Of a stretch of DNA of 5,578 nucleotides, positions 1 through 5,578 are shown piece by piece (within the stretch, counting starts at the first letter, position 1; the number at the start of each line of letters is the position of its first letter). Under the pieces are notes generated by a model. It had not been told where the DNA came from. It did no database searches and saw only the letters and a list, made by a program, of their open reading frames with translations. Source of the DNA: an uncultured Sutterella sp. (lineage in GTDB: Bacteria > Pseudomonadota > Gammaproteobacteria > Burkholderiales > Burkholderiaceae_F); contig CABSHY010000096.1 in the NCBI GenBank assembly GCA_902477615.1, positions 1 through 5,578 of the forward strand, read 5' to 3'. A program made the translations under genes and the position numbers.

Positions 1-563
1 GTTTGGGCATTGACTTGCGTTTCTCGCGTCGAAAAACTTTTACTCGAAACCACCACCAAGGTCGTCTCGGGATGGACACTTTCTAAAATACGATCGACCA
101 AAATTCCGTCAACGGCCGACAAGAAATGCAAGCGAATGGAAGGATTCACATCTTTTAGTGCGTGATAGACCGCATGAGGCCCCATCTCTGAGCCCCCGAT
201 CCCCACATTAATAACGTCAGTGATGGCTTTGCCGGTTGCGCCCACCCATTGACCGCTTCGCACGTCACGAGCAAAGGCTTTCATACGCCCTAAAGCGACT
301 TGAACTTCGTCATAGTAAGGAGCAGATGCGTCATGTGTGCGCAATGAGGTGTGTAATGCCTGACGATTTTCCGTCTTATTCACAATATCGCCCGTTATCA
401 TGGCGCGTTGTTTTCCAATGACATCATGGGTGCGGGCATTTTCCAAAATCCCCTCCCAATCGGTAGCTGTCAGGCGTTGTCGGGCAATATCCAACGTTAA
501 ACCGCAAGCTGAGATTTCGCAGTCGGTGTACGTTTCGGATAAAAAAGCAATAGAGTCAGACAT
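1..563 (-). CDS. pgi: Glucose-6-phosphate isomerase, N-terminal part (cut by left window edge)
   Basis: Cytosolic enzyme that interconverts glucose 6-phosphate and fructose 6-phosphate in glycolysis and gluconeogenesis. Read on the minus strand from the ATG at 563-561, the frame stays open for 187 codons to the window edge. Family landmarks seen: NKTENRQALH (residues 62-71), TGKAITDVINVGIGGSEMGP (about 110-129, the phosphosugar-binding glycine loop) and VVVSSKSFSTRET (about 170-182, matching the SKTFTT motif of the family). Catalytic residues further downstream lie outside the window. The TENR motif falls at about residue 64, roughly 30 residues earlier than I recall for E. coli Pgi, so the N-terminus looks short. 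No clear Shine-Dalgarno precedes the ATG; the frame stays open upstream to a stop at 651-653, with a GTG at 596-594 as an alternative start, also without a clear ribosome site. Divergent from the heptose operon. The family call is secure; the start is not. Confidence 0.93.
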   Translation of the reverse strand, partial: MSDSIAFLSETYTDCEISACGLTLDIARQRLTATDWEGILENARTHDVIGKQRAMITGDIVNKTENRQALHTSLRTHDASAPYYDEVQVALGRMKAFARDVRSGQWVGATGKAITDVINVGIGGSEMGPHAVYHALKDVNPSIRLHFLSAVDGILVDRILESVHPETTLVVVSSKSFSTRETQVNAQ

Positions 564-721
564 AGTCAAAAAATATTTAGGACGCTTTAAGCGCACGAAA
601 ATAGGCAAATTGTCGATACCGCTAATTGTCTCACGTATCGAATTGACGTTTCAAAATATCCTCAAAGGAAAAAGAATTTTGTTGCAATTTTTGTCATTTG
701 ACGTTAATTCATACTCATTCT

Positions 722-751
722 TCAACAAAAAACACTTCCAATGCTTAAAAT
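722..751 (+). promoter_or_regulatory. Weak candidate promoter for the heptose operon
   Basis: TAAAAT at 746-751 matches five of six bases of the sigma-70 -10 consensus, and TCAACA at 722-727 matches four of six of the -35 consensus, with an 18-base spacer. It would start transcription a few tens of bases upstream of hldA. The region is AT-rich, so such a match could arise by chance. I found no convincing promoter for pgi on the other strand in the same spacer. Confidence 0.3.
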
Positions 752-784
752 TACTGACAGATTTAATGCGAAAAGGATTTGAGC

Positions 785-1741
785 GTGAATACGACTTTTG
801 CTCAAAAGAAAATCTTAGTTGTTGGCGATGCCATGTTGGATCGCTATTGGTTTGGTGACGCAAACCGCATTTCCCCGGAAGCCCCCGTCCCCGTTGTTCG
901 CATTATGCGTTCAGAAGATCGACTCGGGGGAGCTGCCAATGTAGCACTTAACATTGCTAGTCTTGGCGCCCAAACCCAACTTTTATCCGTGATCGGTTGC
1001 GACGAAGCCGGTGAAACCGTCGAGCGCATTCTTCACGAAAATAACATTACACCGCACTTGCACCGCGATCCTGAAATCAAGACCACGGTGAAGTTGCGTA
1101 TCGTTGCCCGTCAACAACAAATGTTGCGTGCCGACTTTGAAAGTCGCCCCACAACGAAAGTGTTGACCAATCACCTCTCTGCTTACGAAAACATCATTAG
1201 TGGCAGTGACGTCATCGTTTTGTCTGATTACGGTAAGGGTGGTTTGAATCACATCACGAAGATGATTGAATTGGCTCGCGCCAAGAATATCCCTATCATG
1301 ATTGACCCCAAAGGTAGCTGCTATGACCGTTACCGCGGTGCCACGTTGATTACGCCTAACCGTGCCGAATTAGCCCAAGTTGTTGGCGACTGGGAAAGCG
1401 AAGAAGAGTTAACGCAAAAAGCACAAGCGCTTCGTCAAAAATTAGACCTCACGGCTATTTTGCTTACCCGCAGCGAAGAAGGCATGACGCTTTACACCGA
1501 AAACGGTCAAACGTCAGTTCCCGCTCAGGCCCGTGAAGTCTTTGACGTCTCGGGTGCCGGTGATACGGTCATTGGTGTGATGGCCACGATGGTTGCCATG
1601 GGTAAGACATTGCAAGACGCTATGCGCATTGCCAACCGTGCCGGTGGCATTGTTGTCGGTAAATTAGGTACGGCCACGGTGAGCTTTGAAGAGCTTTTTG
1701 CCGATGGCTACGAAGAACTTTCCTTGGAGATGAGTAAGTGA
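785..1741 (+). CDS. hldA: D-glycero-beta-D-manno-heptose-7-phosphate kinase
   Basis: PfkB/ribokinase-family kinase (RfaE domain I) that phosphorylates D-glycero-D-manno-heptose 7-phosphate at C1, giving the 1,7-bisphosphate for LPS core heptose; cytosolic. With the GTG start at 785 the protein has 318 residues, typical of a stand-alone HldA and lacking the adenylyltransferase domain found fused to it in enterobacterial HldE. Visible motifs: ILVVGDAMLDRYWFGD near the N-terminus, RISPEAPVPVV (28-38), RLGGAANVALN (46-56), SDYGKG (147-152), the PfkB signature DVSGAGDTV (about 254-262) with the expected catalytic Asp260, and KLGTATVS (293-300). GTG 785 was chosen over the in-frame TTG at 779 because AAGGA at 773-777 lies seven bases before the GTG but only one before the TTG. 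The TGA stop overlaps the hldD start by four bases, implying translational coupling. Confidence 0.95.
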   Translation: MNTTFAQKKILVVGDAMLDRYWFGDANRISPEAPVPVVRIMRSEDRLGGAANVALNIASLGAQTQLLSVIGCDEAGETVERILHENNITPHLHRDPEIKTTVKLRIVARQQQMLRADFESRPTTKVLTNHLSAYENIISGSDVIVLSDYGKGGLNHITKMIELARAKNIPIMIDPKGSCYDRYRGATLITPNRAELAQVVGDWESEEELTQKAQALRQKLDLTAILLTRSEEGMTLYTENGQTSVPAQAREVFDVSGAGDTVIGVMATMVAMGKTLQDAMRIANRAGGIVVGKLGTATVSFEELFADGYEELSLEMSK

Positions 1742-2772
1742 GTATCGTTGTTACGGGCGCCGCCGGTTTTATCGGCGCCAATAATGTTTTAGCTTTAAAC
1801 AAGCGTGGCTACACGGATGTGATCGCTGTTGATAATCTCTCTAAGAGTGAAAAATTCCAAAATTTGGCCGAATGCCAAATCAGCGACTATTTCGATAAGC
1901 GTGACTTTATTGAATTAGTGAAGGCTCGCAAGATCGCCAAGCCTGAAGCCATTTTCCACCAAGGTGCGTGCTCGGATACGATGGAGTCCGACGGTCGTTA
2001 CATGATGGAAAATAACTATCGCTACACGTTGGAACTCTTTAATTGGGCACAAGAATTGGGCATTCCCTTAATCTGTGCTTCTTCTGCTGCCACCTATGGC
2101 GCACACACCACTTTCATTGAAGATCGTCAATACGAAGGTCCCTTGAATGTGTACGGTTACTCCAAGTTCCTCTTTGACCAAGTGCTTCGTCACAAGATGG
2201 CCAAGGGTGAAGTGAAAGCCCCGGTGATCAACCTTCGCTACTTCAATGTCTATGGCCCCCATGAACAACACAAGGGCCGCATGGCAAGTGTCGCTTTCCA
2301 CCAATTCTTCCAAATGCGCAAAGAAGGTCACGTGCGTTTGTTTGAAGGGTGCTTGGGCTACGCCAACGGCGCTCAAGAACGTGACTTTGTTTACGTCGAT
2401 GACGTGATTGCCGTGAACTTGCACTTCTTTGATAAGCCCGTTACCGGCATCTATAACTGCGGTACGGGTCGTGCACAACCCTTTAACGACGTTTCTTTGG
2501 GCGTGATTAATGGATTGCGTGCCGCTGAAGGTCAAACGGCTTTGACTTTGGAAGAAGCCGTCAAACAAGAACTCATTCGCTACATCCCGTTCCCTGAATC
2601 TTTAAAGGGCAAATATCAAGCCTACACGCAAGCTAACTTAGAAAAGCTTCGTGCTGCCGGTTGCGATGTAAAGTTCCGCTCCGTGGAAGAAGGTACGCAA
2701 GACTACGTTCGCTTCTTACTTGAACGTTACCCCAACGTTGAAGACTCTTTGACGGTTGCAGAAGCCCGATGA
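1738..2772 (+). CDS. hldD: ADP-L-glycero-D-manno-heptose 6-epimerase
   Basis: Short-chain dehydrogenase/epimerase (also called RfaD) that converts ADP-D-glycero-D-manno-heptose to the L-glycero form, the last step before heptose transfer to the LPS core; cytosolic. The 344-residue protein starts with the Rossmann motif TGAAGFIG (6-13) for NAD(P). It then shows ASSAATYG (114-121), the catalytic YGYSK (Tyr139, Lys143), RYFNVYGPHEQHKG (167-180) with Lys179 matching the active-site lysine of the E. coli enzyme, and RDFVYVDDV (215-223). The C-terminal IPFPESLKGKYQAYTQANL is also typical. The start is GTG at 1738, supported by GGAG at 1726-1729, eight bases upstream, and by the four-base GTGA overlap with hldA. 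The stop overlaps the gmhB ATG. The gene appears intact, although its substrate supply depends on the broken hldC. Confidence 0.96.
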   Translation: MSIVVTGAAGFIGANNVLALNKRGYTDVIAVDNLSKSEKFQNLAECQISDYFDKRDFIELVKARKIAKPEAIFHQGACSDTMESDGRYMMENNYRYTLELFNWAQELGIPLICASSAATYGAHTTFIEDRQYEGPLNVYGYSKFLFDQVLRHKMAKGEVKAPVINLRYFNVYGPHEQHKGRMASVAFHQFFQMRKEGHVRLFEGCLGYANGAQERDFVYVDDVIAVNLHFFDKPVTGIYNCGTGRAQPFNDVSLGVINGLRAAEGQTALTLEEAVKQELIRYIPFPESLKGKYQAYTQANLEKLRAAGCDVKFRSVEEGTQDYVRFLLERYPNVEDSLTVAEAR

Positions 2773-3323
2773 GTTCTAAGGCTGCTTTTTTAGACCGCGA
2801 TGGCGTGATCAACATTGATCACGCCTATGTGCATAAACCTGAAGAGTTCGAATTTATCGACGGTGTCTTAGAGGGCTGCGCAAAGCTTGTGGCCAAAGGC
2901 TTTAAATTGGTCATCGTGACCAATCAAAGTGGCATCGGTCGCGGTTACTACACCGAAGAGGATTTCCAGCGTCTGACCGATTGGATGAAGGGTGTTTTCC
3001 GTGATGCAAACGCTCCGATTTCGGCCGTTTATTTTTGTCCGCACCATCCTGAAAAAGCGCTCGAGGCTTATCACTGTGAATGCGACTGCCGTAAGCCCCA
3101 ACCGGGCATGCTTTTGACGGCACAAAAAGACTTGGATATCGACATGACGCAAAGCGTGATGTTTGGTGACAAACGAGGCGATATGCAAGCCGCCTTGGCC
3201 GCAGGCGTCGCTACCCGCATCTTGGTGGGTAAAGACGGCAAAAGTACGCCTGATGCCGTGCCCGAGAGCACAAACGTCGCCTTAAATCTTAAGGAAGGCG
3301 TCTCTTTATTTTTAGGAAAATAA
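2769..3323 (+). CDS. gmhB: D-glycero-beta-D-manno-heptose-1,7-bisphosphate 7-phosphatase
   Basis: HAD-superfamily phosphatase that removes the 7-phosphate from heptose 1,7-bisphosphate to leave heptose 1-phosphate, the substrate of HldC; cytosolic. The 184-residue length fits the family. HAD motif I is FLDRDGVIN (7-15) with nucleophile Asp9 and acid/base Asp11; motif II is TNQSGIGRG (51-59); the late acidic motif is FGDKRGDM (132-139). The GmhB-type zinc-binding loop is present: CPHH at 90-93 and CDCRKP at 105-110, so Cys90, His92, Cys105 and Cys107 are the likely ligands. The ATG at 2769 overlaps the hldD stop (ATGA); no strong ribosome site is visible, so translation is probably coupled to hldD. 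A histidinol-phosphatase-like relative is the only alternative, and the operon argues against it. Confidence 0.95.
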   Translation: MSSKAAFLDRDGVINIDHAYVHKPEEFEFIDGVLEGCAKLVAKGFKLVIVTNQSGIGRGYYTEEDFQRLTDWMKGVFRDANAPISAVYFCPHHPEKALEAYHCECDCRKPQPGMLLTAQKDLDIDMTQSVMFGDKRGDMQAALAAGVATRILVGKDGKSTPDAVPESTNVALNLKEGVSLFLGK

Positions 3324-3325
3324 CG

Positions 3326-3850
3326 ATGAGCACCCGATTACCGCCCCCCGAATTTGAAAACAAAATTACGGATTTTGAGCACTTAAATCGACGCGCACAA
3401 GCGCTTCCACACCCCGTGGTGATGACCAATGGTGTGTTTGACATTTTGCACCGCGGACACGTGACTTATTTGGCTCAAGCCCGTGCTTTGGGCGAAAGTT
3501 TGGTGGTGGCGATTAATTCACGGGCTTGAGCCAAATAAGTCAAAGGCGATGAACGCCCCATTAACGCTCAAGAAGATCGCGCCGCGGTTTTAGCCGCATT
3601 AGAGAGCGTTGACTTGGTAGTTGTTTTCGAAGACAAGGTACCTTTAAAGGCCGTGGAATTGGCTCACCCTGATATTTATGTGAAGGGCGGCGACTACCGC
3701 ATTGAAGATTTGCCCGAAGCCAAATTAGTCTCAACGTGGGGCGCCAAAACGGTAACGGTGCAATTTGAACACCAACGTTCAACCACCGCGCTTTTGAATA
3801 AAATTGCGAACCTTAACGCGAAAAACAATTCGGTTAAACTGTATCGCTAG
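3326..3850 (+). pseudogene. hldC: D-glycero-beta-D-manno-heptose 1-phosphate adenylyltransferase, interrupted by two in-frame stops
   Basis: The intact family member (RfaE domain II, cytidylyltransferase-like fold) couples ATP with heptose 1-phosphate to give ADP-heptose. The gene follows gmhB after two bases, with AGGA at 3314-3317 eight bases before the ATG. Codons 1-65 are normal and carry the nucleotide-binding motif GVFDILHRGH (36-45). After VVAINS the family expects about seven or eight residues of the DASxxRL type; here 3521-3541 reads R-A-stop-A-K-stop-V (TGA 3527-3529, TAA 3536-3538). The same frame then resumes as KGDERPINAQEDRAAV and runs to TAG at 3848-3850, with VKGGDY (about 119-124) and RSTTALLNKI (151-160) intact. 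Total length would be 174 codons. The damaged bases are a perfect inverted copy of 3462-3485. The two catalytic halves are separated, so activity is unlikely. I see no start with a good ribosome site that would restore a functional protein. Confidence 0.92.
3462..3542. repeat. 24-base perfect inverted repeat inside hldC (33-base spacer)
   Basis: The left arm is 3462-3485 (begins TGACTTATTTGG, ends CAAGCCCGTG) and the right arm is 3519-3542 (begins CACGGGCTTG, ends AAATAAGTCA). They are exact reverse complements over all 24 bases, and pairing fails immediately on both sides. The left arm encodes normal HldC residues (around TYLAQARA, 47-54). The right arm sits where a conserved stretch should be and encodes the two stops. 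Hence the left arm is the original and the right arm the copy. The RNA could form a very stable hairpin, but no T-tract follows it, so it does not look like a terminator. Confidence 0.97.
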
Positions 3851-3877
3851 CCCTTAGGGAATTGTTTTCCTAAGGGC
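3850..3877 (+). terminator. Probable terminator of the heptose operon
   Basis: GCCCTTAGG at 3850-3858 pairs perfectly with CCTAAGGGC at 3869-3877, and the stem can be extended inward through one G-T and two A-T pairs to a TTGT loop. It begins at the last base of the hldC stop codon, a common position for an operon end. The downstream sequence (AAACTCCATCCTTCC) has no good T-tract, so efficiency as an intrinsic terminator is uncertain. Confidence 0.55.
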
Positions 3878-3947
3878 AAACTCCATCCTTCCTTAAATAT
3901 TTCAATCACATAGCTATTATTCCTCGCTGTAAATATGACCTTTTTTC

Positions 3948-3956
3948 TGTTATAAT
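3948..3956 (+). promoter_or_regulatory. Extended -10 promoter for the transposase
   Basis: TGTTATAAT at 3948-3956 is a perfect extended -10 element (TGn followed by the full consensus TATAAT). The -35 region is weak: TGTAAA at 3928-3933 or CTGTAA at 3927-3932 each match three of six consensus bases at 17-18 base spacing. Extended -10 promoters tolerate a poor -35. It lies 39 bases upstream of the transposase ATG. Confidence 0.65.
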
Positions 3957-3960
3957 TAGA

Positions 3961-3975
3961 TTACCCAGTAGGTAA
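3961..3975 (+). repeat. Small inverted repeat in transposase leader
   Basis: TTACC at 3961-3965 and GGTAA at 3971-3975 flank CAGTA. It lies just after the promoter and 20 bases before the transposase ATG, so it would be in the transcript leader. Its five-base stem is short and may be chance. Insertion sequences often carry leader hairpins that limit transposase translation, which is a possible but unproven role. Confidence 0.3.
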
Positions 3976-3994
3976 CATCGTGGATCACTAAAAA

Positions 3995-5575
3995 ATGACC
4001 GAAAAACCCGACTTTATCCGCAATTTCAAAAAGCCTGCTCACACCGAAATTAAGCATATAGGTCAGCAGTGGTATCTCTATGAATGCTTCAGCAAATACG
4101 ATCCTGAAGTGAAACGTTCTCGAAAAATTTCGGGTAAGTGTTTAGGAAAAATCACACAAGAAGGCTTGGTCGTTAGCACTCGACGAATGATTAAAACTTC
4201 AAAACCGATCATCTCCGACACGGTCGAAGTCGGCGGATGTTTGTACTATTGGGACCGTACAACTCAGTTACGTCTGCGCCTTCAAAAATACTTTCCTGAT
4301 CATTGGCAGTTGCTTTATACAATAGCTCTCTTGCGTGCAACCAAAGGTCCTCGTTTTAAGCGACTCCAGTTGCATTATGAAAACAGTCTTTTATCCCACA
4401 TTTACCCCGACTTAACTTTCACAAGTCCAGCCATTTCGGAGTTTTTAAAAGTTCTGGGTAAACAGCGAAAAGCGATGACAGCCTTCATGCATGAAGACGT
4501 GCAATCTGATAGTCAGTACATTCTTTTTGACGGACATCGTTTAATTACCGCCTCACAAACAATGGAGCTAGCCGAGTTAGGCTACGACTCTAAGCGTCGT
4601 TTCAAGCCTCAAACTAACTTGCTTTATATCTATTCATTACAAAAGGATATGAGCACACCGGTGTACTACAAACAGTATGCGGGTAGCACGCCTGACGTTT
4701 CCGCTTTTACCGATATTCTTCGTGAAAGTGGTTTGAAGGGAAGTGACTACACGGTCATTGCCGATAAGGGATTTGCCTGTGCTGAGGGTTTTGATTTGTT
4801 GAATGAGTATGGTCTTAACCATATCATTCCACTGAAACGAGGCAATAAGATCGTTAAAGACCATCTTCCGTCTTCGGCGGCTGGCTATCAAGACCTGTTC
4901 GTTTATCACGGACGTGCTATTCATAGCCTGCGTATTGAGCAAAACGCTTTTAATGTCTTTTTGTATTTTGATGCTCAGCTCTATGCCGATGAATTAGCGG
5001 ACGCAACGGCTCGACAAGTTAAAAAGAATGAAATTCTCGAACATAAAAAACAGGCAGAAGAAAATCGTCGATATAAAGGTAAAGGACGCTTGAGTGACGA
5101 AGAACTCGCAGCGTTGAAACCCATAGAATTATCGTTGTTACATGACCAGATTCCAGAGATGGGCACCTTTAGCATTCGAACCAATCGAAAGGATCTTAAT
5201 AGTCAGCAGGTCTATCGACTTTACAAGCAACGTCAGGAGATTGAGCAATTCTTCAAGACCTATGGTGATAGCATGGAGTTTGAAGCCTCCTATATGAGAA
5301 ACACTGTGTGTCAAGAAGCGTGGCTATTTTTAAATCATCTTTCCTCGAAGATCGGGGTTAGTAGTATCGAAGAAATTGCGACATTGGAAGAAAGCAAAAA
5401 TATTTCTCTGGAGGACTTGCATCAAACATTGGCCAAAATTACTGCGAGTCGAGTGATCAATGAATGGCAAGTCTCTCCTATTAAAAAAGCGACGCAAAAG
5501 CTGCTGGATAAGCTCAATACAACGATGACGCAAGATCAAATTGTTGAGATGATTGCGACTGACGTTACAACGTAG
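3995..5575 (+). CDS. DDE transposase, IS1634-like (IS4-related)
   Basis: Enzyme that cuts and joins the ends of its own insertion sequence. The 526-residue frame is complete and without stops, so it may be active. The N-terminal region has FKKPAHTEIKHIGQQWYLYE (11-30) and GKCLGKIT (47-54), in the style of IS1634-like transposases. Likely catalytic residues: Asp179 in YILFDGH, Asp257 in TVIADKGF, and Glu417 in YKQRQEIEQFF, where Tyr410, Arg413 and Glu417 fit the Y-(2)-R-(3)-E part of the IS4 signature; the usual following lysine is not at the canonical distance (Lys421 is nearest). A charged, probably helical stretch (about 335-375) lies between the second Asp and the Glu. The ATG at 3995 is preceded only by a weak GGA at 3982-3984, consistent with low expression. 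Its base composition looks more AT-rich than that of the operon, by eye. The exact IS family is a judgement from motif style. Confidence 0.88.
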   Translation: MTEKPDFIRNFKKPAHTEIKHIGQQWYLYECFSKYDPEVKRSRKISGKCLGKITQEGLVVSTRRMIKTSKPIISDTVEVGGCLYYWDRTTQLRLRLQKYFPDHWQLLYTIALLRATKGPRFKRLQLHYENSLLSHIYPDLTFTSPAISEFLKVLGKQRKAMTAFMHEDVQSDSQYILFDGHRLITASQTMELAELGYDSKRRFKPQTNLLYIYSLQKDMSTPVYYKQYAGSTPDVSAFTDILRESGLKGSDYTVIADKGFACAEGFDLLNEYGLNHIIPLKRGNKIVKDHLPSSAAGYQDLFVYHGRAIHSLRIEQNAFNVFLYFDAQLYADELADATARQVKKNEILEHKKQAEENRRYKGKGRLSDEELAALKPIELSLLHDQIPEMGTFSIRTNRKDLNSQQVYRLYKQRQEIEQFFKTYGDSMEFEASYMRNTVCQEAWLFLNHLSSKIGVSSIEEIATLEESKNISLEDLHQTLAKITASRVINEWQVSPIKKATQKLLDKLNTTMTQDQIVEMIATDVTT

Positions 5576-5578
5576 CTT

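Larger units (their letters stand above)
3878..5578 (+). mobile_element. IS1634-like insertion sequence, right end not in window
   Basis: A single long transposase gene preceded by its own promoter lies directly after the operon terminator, as expected for an insertion sequence of the IS4-like/IS1634 group. The left terminal inverted repeat could not be located, because the right end is outside the window and there is nothing to compare it with; the true left end lies somewhere in 3878-3994. No target-site duplication can be assessed for the same reason. The boundaries given are therefore limits, not ends. Confidence 0.6.

Noticed and set aside
583..593. Small palindrome CGCTT-T-AAGCG upstream of pgi.
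   Set aside because: The stem is only five bases with a one-base centre; too short to call as an operator or a hairpin without conservation.
779..784. TTG at 779 as the start of hldA.
   Set aside because: The AAGGA ribosome site is only one base away from it, whereas the GTG at 785 has a normal seven-base spacing.
400..858. Plus-strand open frame of 152 codons over the pgi start and spacer.
   Set aside because: It overlaps pgi antisense and hldA out of frame, has no recognisable motifs, and crosses an AT-rich regulatory spacer.
2068..2568. Minus-strand open frame of 166 codons inside hldD.
   Set aside because: It is wholly antisense to a well-recognised gene, with no family resemblance and no ribosome site; long antisense frames are a by-product of the codon use.
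3527..3538. TGA in hldC as a selenocysteine codon or programmed readthrough site.
   Set aside because: A second stop (TAA) follows three codons later in the same frame, selenocysteine is not expected in this family, and the stops lie exactly within the inverted-copy bases.
3462..3542. Inverted repeat as a phase-variable invertible switch or as a terminator.
   Set aside because: Flipping the 33-base spacer would leave both stop-bearing arms unchanged, so no orientation restores hldC; no T-tract follows the stem, and no invertase gene is seen in the window.
3326..3850. hldC broken by a frameshift or by insertion of the adjacent IS.
   Set aside because: The frame is identical before and after the lesion, no extra sequence is inserted, and the IS begins only after the hldC stop codon.

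Overview
The window looks like a chromosomal segment of a Gram-negative bacterium, because it carries a pathway for ADP-heptose, the precursor of the lipopolysaccharide (LPS) inner core. The kinase and adenylyltransferase are separate genes (hldA and hldC) rather than the fused hldE of enterobacteria. This arrangement and the protein style suggest a betaproteobacterium, perhaps a Sutterella-like Burkholderiales, but that placement is inference.

Layout. Positions 1-563 (minus strand) hold the N-terminal part of pgi, glucose-6-phosphate isomerase, cut by the left edge. A 221-base AT-rich divergent spacer (564-784) follows. Positions 785-3850 (plus strand) form a tightly packed four-gene operon: hldA (heptose-7-phosphate kinase), hldD (ADP-heptose 6-epimerase), gmhB (heptose-1,7-bisphosphate 7-phosphatase) and hldC (heptose-1-phosphate adenylyltransferase). 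A stem-loop at the hldC stop codon probably ends the operon. After it, a strong-looking extended -10 promoter precedes an intact 526-residue DDE transposase resembling the IS1634 group of IS4-like elements (3995-5575), whose right end lies outside the window.

The main discovery is in hldC. Its middle is replaced by a perfect inverted copy of a segment 33 bases upstream. Bases 3462-3485 and 3519-3542 are exact reverse complements over 24 bases. The copied bases introduce TGA and TAA stops, yet the reading frame before and after is the same and the remainder of the gene is otherwise undamaged. This is the signature of a local template-switch mutation (or of a fold-back sequencing or assembly artefact), not of ordinary point mutation, frameshift or insertion of the neighbouring IS.

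How the genes work together: HldA makes heptose 1,7-bisphosphate, GmhB removes the 7-phosphate, HldC should add AMP, and HldD epimerises ADP-D,D-heptose to ADP-L,D-heptose for LPS core assembly. With hldC broken, the pathway should stop at heptose 1-phosphate unless another adenylyltransferase exists elsewhere. Pgi handles glucose 6-phosphate/fructose 6-phosphate interconversion and so feeds the sugar-phosphate pool from which sedoheptulose 7-phosphate is drawn.
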